The translations under genes were made by a program, and so were the position numbers. Below, piece after piece: positions 9,128 through 17,315 of a stretch of DNA of 33,609 nt (position 1 is the first letter of the stretch; the number at the start of each line of letters is the position of its first letter). The notes under the pieces are model-generated. The model ran no database searches, was not told the origin of the DNA, and was given only the letters and a program-made list of their open reading frames with translations. This DNA comes from Lysobacterales bacterium (GTDB lineage: Bacteria > Pseudomonadota > Gammaproteobacteria > Xanthomonadales > SZUA-36): the NCBI GenBank assembly GCA_011524975.1, contig WTJD01000281.1, positions 1 to 33,609 on the forward strand. The letters run 5' to 3'.

Positions 9128-11626
9128 ATGAATGATCAGCCCGCCAAGGTGAGACGCAGCACCCCGATACGGAATCACTGGCATCGGCTTTTGCGCGGCA
9201 TCCTGCATCTGTGGGTTCGTGCGAAAGTGCTTCCGGACTCGTCAGGCAACACCGGCCCGGATCGCAAGGGCCCTGTCTGCTACGTGATGAATAACTATGC
9301 GCTGTCCTCCGTCCTGATCCTGGACCGCTGTTGCGAAGAGCTGGCCCAGCCCAGCCCTCTTTTGCCCATACAGGGTGTGGACATCGAGGAGTCGCGCGCA
9401 TATGCGATTTTGCGCCGGATGAAGGGCCTCCTGATCAGGAGACAGACCCCCCGAAGGTCCTCAGACATGATCCGGCAACTGGTGGAATACAGTTATGCCC
9501 ACCCCGAGGAAGATATCCAACTGGTGCCGGTCACCATTTTCATCGGTCGCGCGCCGGATAAATCCACCGGATTTACCAAGGCGCTGTTCGCGGAGCACTG
9601 GGAAGTGGCGGGGCGTTTCCGTCGGCTTCTGAGCACCTTTGTCAACGGACGCGACACGCTGGTCCAGTTCAGCAGGCCCATTTCCCTTCGTGAGTTCGTC
9701 GCCGAAGGCCCGGACCCGGAGCGCAGCCTGCGAAAAGTCTCCCGCATCCTGCGAACGCACTTTCAGCGGGTTCGCGCCGCCGCCATCGGCCCGGACCTCT
9801 CTCATCGCCGGACACTGATTGACCAGGTATTGAACGCGCCGGATGTGCAGCAGGCCATAGCGCTGCACTCCCGAAAAAATAAAGTTCCTTTGGACAAAAC
9901 AGAACGGCTGGCAAGGAAATACGCGCTTGAAATTGCCGCGGATTATTCTTATCGCTTTGTACGCGTGGCCTTTTTCATCCTCCGGTGGTTTCTGAACAAG
10001 GTATACCGGGGCATCCAGGTAGAGCATTTCGAGCGATTCACCCAGTCGGCCCTGGATCACGAGATCATCTACGTGCCCTGTCATCGCAGCCACATGGACT
10101 ACCTGCTCATGTCCTTTGTGCTTTACGAGCGCGGGTTTGTCCCCCCGCATATCGCGGCAGGGGTCAATCTGAATTTGCCGGTCATCGGCAAGCTGATCCG
10201 TGGCGGGGGCGCGTTTTACCTGCGCCGAACCTTCCGTTCATTGAAGCTGTACGCGGCCGTCTTCAATGAATATCTGCGCACCATCCTGAGCAAGGGCGTA
10301 TCCATCGAGTACTTCGTGGAGGGCACCCGCAGCCGGACCGGCCGCCTGTTGCAGCCGCGCGGCGGGATGCTGGCCATGACGGTACGGGGATACCTGGCCT
10401 CACCGGTCCGGCCCATCATGTTTCAACCCATCTACATCGGCTATGAGCAGATGGTCGAGGCCGAATCGTACACCCGCGAATTGAGCGGACGAAAAAAGCG
10501 AACCGAAAAGCTCTCGGATCTGCTCAAAGTGTTCGGGATACTCAGGCGGGACTACGGGGATGTGCACATCAGTTTTGGCCAACCCATCTATCTGGATGAA
10601 CTGCTGGATGAGCGTGATGGCACCTGGCGGGAAACCATCCATGCAGAGCGGCGTCCACCCTGGCTCAACCCGGTGATCGATGAGCTCGGCCAGCGCATCA
10701 TGCGCCACATCAACGCCAGCGCGGACATCAACCCGGTCAACCTCCTGGCGACCGCCATGCTCGCGGCGCCCAGGCACCGCATGGACGAGCAGGACCTGCT
10801 CACCCAATTGACGCTGTACCGCCGACTGCTGCTCGATGGGCCCTTCTCAGAGACGATCAGCATCACCGACAACGACGGCGGCGCCATTGTCGAACTCGGC
10901 CTCAGGATGGGGCTGCTGGAGAAGCGCGAGCATCCACTCGGCGATATTCTCGCCCTGACGCCCGATTCCGCGCCAGGACTGACCTACTTTCGCAACAACG
11001 TAACCCATCTACTGGCCATCCCCTCGCTGATCGCCTGCTGCCTGCTGAACCAACGCAAATGTCCGATGGACCAGTTCAGGCGCATCGCCACCGAGGTATA
11101 CGCTTTTTTGCGGATCGAGTATTTCCTGCCCTGGGCTGAAGAGGCGCTTCCAGCGGTGCTGCAAACCGGCGTTGAACAGCTGGTGGATGCCGGACTGCTG
11201 GAGACCAGCGATGATGGGTTGATGCTCTCTCGCGCAGAGGGCGGCAGCGAAGCGGCAAGCCAGCTGGGCATGCTCGCGCAGGTCATACTGCAAACGCTCG
11301 AGCGCTACTTCATCACGATCGCGATATTGCACAAAAACGGCTCGGGCGTTTTGAACAGGGGCCAGCTGGAGAAGCTGTGCATGCTCACCGCCCAGAGAAT
11401 TTCCCAGCTACAGGAATTTGATGCCCCGGAATTTTCTGATCGCTCACTGTTCAAACAGTTCATCTCGACGCTGCGCGAAAGGGGCTACCTCACCAGCAAC
11501 GGGTCCGGCACGCTGGAGTTCGATCAGCGGCTGGAGCAGTTGGGCAGCGACGCAAAACTGATTCTCTCGAAGGAAATCAGGCACGGCATCATGCGCACGG
11601 CGCCACAGCATGCCGAGGTGATCTGA
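9128..11626 (+). CDS. plsB: Glycerol-3-phosphate 1-O-acyltransferase
   Basis: Acyltransferase blocks 'VPCHRSHMDYLLMSFVLYERG', 'GGGAFYLRRTF', 'YFVEGTRSRTGRLLQPRGGML', 'RPIMFQPIYIGYEQ'. ATG at 9128 (MNDQPAKVRR) is preferred over the track's 9080 GTG start. Confidence 0.95.
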   Translation: MNDQPAKVRRSTPIRNHWHRLLRGILHLWVRAKVLPDSSGNTGPDRKGPVCYVMNNYALSSVLILDRCCEELAQPSPLLPIQGVDIEESRAYAILRRMKGLLIRRQTPRRSSDMIRQLVEYSYAHPEEDIQLVPVTIFIGRAPDKSTGFTKALFAEHWEVAGRFRRLLSTFVNGRDTLVQFSRPISLREFVAEGPDPERSLRKVSRILRTHFQRVRAAAIGPDLSHRRTLIDQVLNAPDVQQAIALHSRKNKVPLDKTERLARKYALEIAADYSYRFVRVAFFILRWFLNKVYRGIQVEHFERFTQSALDHEIIYVPCHRSHMDYLLMSFVLYERGFVPPHIAAGVNLNLPVIGKLIRGGGAFYLRRTFRSLKLYAAVFNEYLRTILSKGVSIEYFVEGTRSRTGRLLQPRGGMLAMTVRGYLASPVRPIMFQPIYIGYEQMVEAESYTRELSGRKKRTEKLSDLLKVFGILRRDYGDVHISFGQPIYLDELLDERDGTWRETIHAERRPPWLNPVIDELGQRIMRHINASADINPVNLLATAMLAAPRHRMDEQDLLTQLTLYRRLLLDGPFSETISITDNDGGAIVELGLRMGLLEKREHPLGDILALTPDSAPGLTYFRNNVTHLLAIPSLIACCLLNQRKCPMDQFRRIATEVYAFLRIEYFLPWAEEALPAVLQTGVEQLVDAGLLETSDDGLMLSRAEGGSEAASQLGMLAQVILQTLERYFITIAILHKNGSGVLNRGQLEKLCMLTAQRISQLQEFDAPEFSDRSLFKQFISTLRERGYLTSNGSGTLEFDQRLEQLGSDAKLILSKEIRHGIMRTAPQHAEVI

Positions 11627-11833
11627 TCAGGCGTCGAGGTCGGGTATCAGGCTGGACTCCAGCCGCGAGATCCAATCTTTGAGTTTGAGCTTTCTCTTCT
11701 TCAGGCGTCTCAGCCGCAACTGGTCAACCCAAGGCTCTTCTGACATGCGCTGGATGGCCTCGTCCAGGTCCCTGTGCTCTTCGCGCAATCCAGCCAGTTT
11801 TTGTGCGAGGTTTTCCTGTTCCCCGGCGCTCAT
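11627..11833 (-). CDS. YdcH family protein (DUF465)
   Basis: 68 aa with DUF465-like pattern 'LREEHRDLDEAIQRM...DQLRLRRLKKRKLKLKDWISRLES'. Confidence 0.8.
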   Translation of the reverse strand: MSAGEQENLAQKLAGLREEHRDLDEAIQRMSEEPWVDQLRLRRLKKRKLKLKDWISRLESSLIPDLDA

Positions 11834-11934
11834 CTTGTGTCCAGTGGCGGGCTTGGCCGCTATCCATTAACCTTCCCACTATAGCACCAAGCCCCGGCTG
11901 CGGGCACAAGAACCGAACACGCAAGGTAAAAATC

Positions 11935-13032
11935 ATGAAACGAAGAAAATTCCTGGCCAGCGCGGGTCTCGCGGGCACTGCCGGTTTGATGGCCGGTTGT
12001 GGCCGTCAGCCTGAAACCGCGGCTGAATGCGCTCAAAACAGAGCGCAAGAACAGTTCGAATGGAAAATGGTGACCGCGTGGCCCCGGGATTTCCCAGGTC
12101 TCGGGACGGGCGCCAACCATCTCGCAGAGCGTATCGGCCAGATGAGCGGGGGCAGGCTGAGCGTCAAAGTTTTCGGTGGCAACGAACTGGTTCCGCCCTT
12201 CGAAGTGTTTGACGCGGTTCAACAGGGCACGGCGGAAATGGGGCATGCTGCGCCCTACTACTGGAAAGGAAAGATTCCCGCGGCGCAATTCTTCGCAGGG
12301 GTGCCCTTTGGCATGACGGCGCAGGAGCTGAATGGCTGGTTTTACTACGGAGGCGGCATCGATCTCTGGCAGGAAACCTACGCGCCTTTCGGTGTAGTGC
12401 CGTTCCCGATAGGGAATTCGAGCGGGCAGATGGGGGGCTGGTTCAACAAGGAGATCAACAGCCTGGAAGACCTCAAGGGCCTGAAGATGCGCATTCCCGG
12501 TCTCGGCGGCGAGGTGCTCAAGCGAGCGGGGGGAACGCCCCAAAATATCCCCGGCGCTGAAATTTTCACCGCGCTGCAGACAGGCACCATCGACGCCACC
12601 GAGTGGGTTGGCCCATTGAATGATCAAGCCTACGGTCTGCAGCAGGCTGCCAAATACTATTACTATCCCGGCTGGCATGAAACCGGCACGGCCCTGGAGG
12701 CCATCATCAACCAACAGGCCCTGGACGCGCTCCCCGAAGACCTTCGGCAGATCGTAAAATACGCCTGCCAGTCGGCCAACCTGGATATGCTGTCCGAGTT
12801 CATGGCCCGAAATGGCGAGTCACTGGCGCAGTTGCGCGAATCGGGTGTCGACATTCGGGCATTCCCCGAGGATGTTCTGCGTGAGCTTCAGCGCCTGACC
12901 GGCGAGGTGCTCATGGACATTGTGGAAGACGATCCGGTTTCAGCCCGTGTTTATGAATCGTTCACCGGGTTCCTCAATACGGTTCGTGACTGGAGCGCGA
13001 TCAGCGAAAAATTCATCCTCAACCTGAGGTAG
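11935..13032 (+). CDS. TRAP transporter solute-binding protein (DctP/TakP-like), Tat-type lipoprotein signal
   Basis: 'MKRRKFLASAGLAGTAGLMAGCG' (twin Arg plus lipobox), 'FPGLGTGANHLAERIGQMSGGRLSVKVFGG', 'LKMRIPGLGGEVLKRAGG', 'IDATEWVGPLNDQAYGLQQAAKYYYYPGWHETG'. ATG 11935 is preferred over the track's 11803. Confidence 0.87.
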   Translation: MKRRKFLASAGLAGTAGLMAGCGRQPETAAECAQNRAQEQFEWKMVTAWPRDFPGLGTGANHLAERIGQMSGGRLSVKVFGGNELVPPFEVFDAVQQGTAEMGHAAPYYWKGKIPAAQFFAGVPFGMTAQELNGWFYYGGGIDLWQETYAPFGVVPFPIGNSSGQMGGWFNKEINSLEDLKGLKMRIPGLGGEVLKRAGGTPQNIPGAEIFTALQTGTIDATEWVGPLNDQAYGLQQAAKYYYYPGWHETGTALEAIINQQALDALPEDLRQIVKYACQSANLDMLSEFMARNGESLAQLRESGVDIRAFPEDVLRELQRLTGEVLMDIVEDDPVSARVYESFTGFLNTVRDWSAISEKFILNLR

Positions 13033-13100
13033 CGCCATGATGGTACGGCCGTGATCACTGCGTTCGTACCCGCTGGAGCAAACACTTTGGGCGTCGGTAC

Positions 13101-14477
13101 TCAGCCACCGTAGACGTATTCAGGCAGCCATGTGGCCAACCCCGGCCACATGGCCAGCAGCGCCAACATCAGCAACTGGATCGCAATGAACGGAATGACC
13201 CCCCGGTATATGGCGGTGGTGGCGACGGAATCGGGCGTCACGCCACGCAAATAGAAAAGAGAAAACCCGAACGGCGGCGTCAGAAATGACGTCTGCAAGT
13301 TGATGGCAATCATCACGCCCAACCAGATCGGATCGATGCCCATGGCCAGCAGGACAGGCCCTACGATAGGAACCACCACGTAGGTGATCTCGATAAAATC
13401 CAGAACGAAGCCCAGCAGGAACAGGGTGGCCATGACCACCAGCAGCACGGTTGAGGTATCGCCGGGCAGGCTGGTCAAAAAGGACTGAACCTGCTCATCT
13501 CCCCCAAACCCGCGAAAAACCAGGCTGAACAGGGATGCTCCGATAAGAATCATAAAGACCATGGCGCTGACTTTGGCCGACTGGTACACCGTCTCTTTCA
13601 GCGTCTGCAAGCTCAATTGACGCTGCATTGCCGCCAGCAGCAGCGCACCCATGGCGCCGACAGACGCTGCTTCGGTCGGAGTCGCGATGCCCTTCAAAAT
13701 CGAACCCAGTACGGCCACGATCAACAAAAGCGGCCCCGCCATCAGGCGCAGTAATTCAAACACGCCCACCCCGCGTTCCTCTGACGACTCAGGCACTGGC
13801 ATGGTTTCGGGTCGCGCCAGCGCCATGATGAACAAGTAGATGACGTAGAGACAAACCAACATGAGACCGGGGAGCAGCGCACCGGCAAACAATTCACCCA
13901 CCGATATGGTTTCCGGCACGAAGATTTGCAGCTGGAGCTGTGCCTGCTGGTAGGCGTTGGAGAGCACGTCCGCCAGCAGAATCAATACAATCGAAGGAGG
14001 AATGATCTGACCCAACGTACCCGCCGCACAAATCGTACCCGTGGCCGCGGCCGGCTGGTAACGATGTTGCAACATGGTCGGCAGCGAAAGCAGCCCCATG
14101 GTGACGACCGTGGCGCCGACGATACCGGTGCTGGCGGCCATCAAAACCCCCACCGCCATCACTGAGATTCCAAGCCCACCCGGGACGCGGTACAGCAAGC
14201 GAGCCAGTGCCTGTAACAGTTGGTCCGCCAGCTTCGATCGCTCGAGCATGACCCCCATAAACACAAAGACGGGCACCGCGATCAGGGTTTCGTTACTCAT
14301 GATGCCGTAGACCCGGCTGGGAAAAGCAGCCAGGAAGGCCGCATCCAGGGTATCGGTGGCAACGCCCAAACCGGCAAACAGCAGGGCAACGCCAGACAAG
14401 GTAAACGCAACCGGAAACCCTGCCATGAGGGCTGCTGCAACCGAAAGGAAAAGCGCCAGGGCCATGATTTCGCTCAT
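13101..14477 (-). CDS. TRAP transporter large permease subunit (DctM)
   Basis: Highly hydrophobic, with 'ALFLSVAAALMAGFPVAFTLSGVALLF', 'PVFVFMGVMLERS', 'GTLGQIIPPSIVLILL', 'GIATPTEAASVGAMGALLLA', 'NLQTSFLTPPFGFSLFYLRGV'. The likely start (MSEIMALALF) is at 14477; the ORF track extends to 14594. Confidence 0.9.
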   Translation of the reverse strand: MSEIMALALFLSVAAALMAGFPVAFTLSGVALLFAGLGVATDTLDAAFLAAFPSRVYGIMSNETLIAVPVFVFMGVMLERSKLADQLLQALARLLYRVPGGLGISVMAVGVLMAASTGIVGATVVTMGLLSLPTMLQHRYQPAAATGTICAAGTLGQIIPPSIVLILLADVLSNAYQQAQLQLQIFVPETISVGELFAGALLPGLMLVCLYVIYLFIMALARPETMPVPESSEERGVGVFELLRLMAGPLLLIVAVLGSILKGIATPTEAASVGAMGALLLAAMQRQLSLQTLKETVYQSAKVSAMVFMILIGASLFSLVFRGFGGDEQVQSFLTSLPGDTSTVLLVVMATLFLLGFVLDFIEITYVVVPIVGPVLLAMGIDPIWLGVMIAINLQTSFLTPPFGFSLFYLRGVTPDSVATTAIYRGVIPFIAIQLLMLALLAMWPGLATWLPEYVYGG

Positions 14478-14586
14478 ATTTGCAACACCGTCAATTACGC
14501 CGCCACACCTCGTGCCGGGCACTGCACAGAAGCGTCGCATCATAGCATCATGCCTGGGCGATGGTTTATGTGCTGTTGCTGTGTAT

Positions 14587-14595
14587 TTATTCACA
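14587..14595 (+). promoter_or_regulatory. DnaA box (TTATTCACA)
   Basis: Exact match to TTATNCACA. Confidence 0.55.
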
Positions 14596-14771
14596 GCTCG
14601 CTCAAAATTAGAAAATCATTGACTTATTACGCCACCTGCCACCCTGACTTGAATAAGCCCTTTTATATTATTGTTTTATATGTATTTTTATGAAGCCATC
14701 TCATTTCTCATTTTGTGCAAAAGGACAAAGAAGCGTGGTTCAGGCACCCGCTGACCAAATCATTCACAGAC

Positions 14772-14780
14772 TTATCCACA
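14772..14780 (+). promoter_or_regulatory. DnaA box (TTATCCACA, high-affinity R1/R4-type)
   Basis: Exact TTATCCACA, with a one-mismatch box TCATTCACA at 14760-14768 and a one-mismatch reverse-orientation box TGTGCAAAA at 14714-14722. Confidence 0.6.
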
Positions 14781-14935
14781 GGTTTATATCGGAATCCCCA
14801 ACATCACGAACCACCATGGGCAGCTGGACGCCAAATAACCCCCCCCAGATCACACATCAGCGGCCAGCAAAGGTATACAATACTGGCCTTTGAAAGCAGG
14901 CCCGGCGGCTCTTTGCGGCCGGTGACAGCAAAGCA

Positions 14936-16693
14936 TTGAAAGACCACATCGAAGAGCTGCTGAGCCAGGCGTTGCTCCACCTGAGACGCGACGGAATCCT
15001 TCCGAAGGAATGCGACGTTATTCCCCAAGTGGAAAGAACCCGCTCGCCTGAACACGGCGAATTCGCGTCCAACCTCGCCATGGTGCTGGCGCGCGAAGCC
15101 CGCAAGCCGCCGAGAGAGTTGGCTGGCGACATCGTTGAACGATTACCAAAATCCCGCCAGGTAGATCGGGTGGAGCTGGCCGGGCCAGGCTTCATCAACT
15201 TTTTCATTGACCCGCTGGCGTTGAGCGGCGTGGTCCGGGATATCCTGAGAAAGAACAAGCAGTACGGGCATGCCCCAAAACGGCCCGACCACGGTGTTAC
15301 GGTCGAATTCGTTTCAGCCAACCCCACCGGGCCGCTACATGTCGGCCACGGACGCGGCGCTGCCTATGGCGCCAGCCTTGCCAGCCTGCTGGCGGCAGCC
15401 GGTTATGCCGTGCAGCGTGAGTACTACGTCAACGACAACGGCCGGCAAATGGACATCCTGGCGCTCAGTGTTTGGCTGAGATACTTGGAACTGTGCGGCG
15501 AACACGTCAGCTTCCCAAACAATGGCTACCGGGGGGACTACATCTATGACATCGCCCGCATGGTCCGCAGCGAAGAGGGTGACAAGTGGCGCCACAACAA
15601 CCTCGAGGTTACCGACGGACTGCCGGATGACGGCAACGGCGGCCAAGCCGAGCTCTACGTTGACGCGCTGATCGAGCGCGCCTCTCAGCTTCTGGGCCAC
15701 AAAGGCTACGAGGCATTTTTCAACACCGCGCTGGGCAACATCCTGGGTGATATCGAGGACGACCTGGCCGGTTTCGGGGTTCACTTCGACCACTGGTTCT
15801 CCGAGGTTGGGCTGGAAGAAAGCGGCGCCATCAAGCACGCGATCGACCGGCTCCGCGAAAACGGACACCTGTATAAGAAAGACGGCGCCATCTGGTTCAG
15901 GGCGTCTGAACTGGGCGATGAAAAGGACCGGGTCATCATTCGTGAAAATGGCAGAACCACCTATTTTGCTTCGGACATTGCCTATTTCCTGAATAAGCTG
16001 GAACGGGGTTTCGAACGCGCCATCTATATCTTTGGCGCTGACCACCACGGATATATCGCTCGTCTGCAGGCGGCCGCGCGCGGTCTCGGAGAAGACCCAG
16101 AGCGGCTTGAAATTCTGCTGGTTCAATTCGCGGTTTTATACCGGGACGGCAAGAAAGTGCAGATGTCGACCCGATCGGGGAACTTCATCACATTGCGTGA
16201 ACTGAGAGAGGAGGTGAGCAGCGATGCCGCCCGTTTCTTTTATGTCATGCGCTCACATGACCAGCACCTGGACTTCGATCTCGACCTGGCAAAGTCCCGC
16301 AGCAATGAAAACCCTGTGTACTACATCCAGTACGCGCACGCGCGCATTTGCAGCGTCTTTCGCAACCTGGAACAAATGGATCTGCTGCACAACCCGGCCA
16401 TCGGCGAGGCGACACTGGATCAGCTGGATGCTTCGCATGAGATCAATCTCATGCGCACCCTGAGCCGGTATCCGGAGGTGATCGAATCTGCCGCCAGGCT
16501 CAGGGCGCCACACATCATGGCGCATTACCTGCACGCGCTGGCCAATGACTTTCATGCCTACTACAACGCCGAACAATTCCTGGTCGATGATGAAAACCTC
16601 AGAAACGCCCGCTTGAACCTGGTACTGGCCACGCAAAAGGTACTGCAGGATGGCCTCGCCCTGCTCGGCATCTCAGCGCCGGAAGAAATGTAG
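14936..16693 (+). CDS. argS: Arginyl-tRNA synthetase (TTG start)
   Basis: N-terminus 'KDHIEELLSQALLHLRRDG', HIGH-like 'SANPTGPLHVGHGRGAAYGASLASLL', 'EYYVNDNGRQMD', KMSKS-like 'KVQMSTRSGNFITLREL'. The start codon at 14936 is TTG. Confidence 0.96.
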   Translation: MKDHIEELLSQALLHLRRDGILPKECDVIPQVERTRSPEHGEFASNLAMVLAREARKPPRELAGDIVERLPKSRQVDRVELAGPGFINFFIDPLALSGVVRDILRKNKQYGHAPKRPDHGVTVEFVSANPTGPLHVGHGRGAAYGASLASLLAAAGYAVQREYYVNDNGRQMDILALSVWLRYLELCGEHVSFPNNGYRGDYIYDIARMVRSEEGDKWRHNNLEVTDGLPDDGNGGQAELYVDALIERASQLLGHKGYEAFFNTALGNILGDIEDDLAGFGVHFDHWFSEVGLEESGAIKHAIDRLRENGHLYKKDGAIWFRASELGDEKDRVIIRENGRTTYFASDIAYFLNKLERGFERAIYIFGADHHGYIARLQAAARGLGEDPERLEILLVQFAVLYRDGKKVQMSTRSGNFITLRELREEVSSDAARFFYVMRSHDQHLDFDLDLAKSRSNENPVYYIQYAHARICSVFRNLEQMDLLHNPAIGEATLDQLDASHEINLMRTLSRYPEVIESAARLRAPHIMAHYLHALANDFHAYYNAEQFLVDDENLRNARLNLVLATQKVLQDGLALLGISAPEEM

Positions 16694-16695
16694 CC

Positions 16696-17289
16696 ATGGC
16701 CCAACGCAAGACCAAAACGACGAGAAAACGGGGGGCTTCCAGGTCCCGGCGCTCGGGTGCTTCGCCGTTTGCCTGGTTCGTCGCGGGTTTGGTTACCGGT
16801 CTCGGAATCGCCGGCTTTGCCCTATTCAAGGGCATGGTGCCGGAGATTCAGCAAAACCTGTCCAGCGGACCCGCCATGTCGGCGTCTCAGGATGAAGAAG
16901 CATTGATTGAATCCTCACCCCTGGGCGAGACGGACTCCGCGAGCCCCCGATATGATTTCTTTACCGTATTGCCTGAAATGGAGGTCGTGGTTCCGGAACA
17001 GGAACTGGCAGGGCAATCCCGGGAGGGCGGCCTGACGGAACCAGCCGAGGCTTCGGGCAGCTATACCCTGCAGGCGGGCTCATTCCGCAGCCCTGCTGAC
17101 GCCGAGCAGTTGAAAGCACGCCTCGCGCTCCTGGGCGCCCAGGCAAACATTGCGACCGTTACCGTCGATGAAGTGCGCTGGCACCGGGTTCGGATAGGGC
17201 CGGTTCAAGGGGCACGCAAAGCGGATGAATTACGCCGCATGCTCAGGGATAACGGGATCGAGACACTGATCCTGAAAGACACTTCCTGA
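16696..17289 (+). CDS. SPOR-domain membrane protein, FtsN-like
   Basis: Basic cytoplasmic N-terminus, TM 'PFAWFVAGLVTGLGIAGFALF', C-terminal SPOR domain 'YTLQAGSFRSPADAEQLKARLALLGAQANIATV...WHRVRIGPVQGARKADELRRML'. Follows argS, as FtsN-like genes do in many gammaproteobacteria. Confidence 0.87.
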   Translation: MAQRKTKTTRKRGASRSRRSGASPFAWFVAGLVTGLGIAGFALFKGMVPEIQQNLSSGPAMSASQDEEALIESSPLGETDSASPRYDFFTVLPEMEVVVPEQELAGQSREGGLTEPAEASGSYTLQAGSFRSPADAEQLKARLALLGAQANIATVTVDEVRWHRVRIGPVQGARKADELRRMLRDNGIETLILKDTS

Positions 17290-17315
17290 TTCGGGTCGGC
17301 TTCCGCCGAGGGTGA

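Noticed and set aside
14661-14692. AT-rich stretch as a possible dif/XerCD site (gene orientations converge nearby)
   Set aside because: TTTTATATTATTGTTTTATATGTATTTTTATG does not match the gammaproteobacterial dif half-sites around a 6-bp centre.
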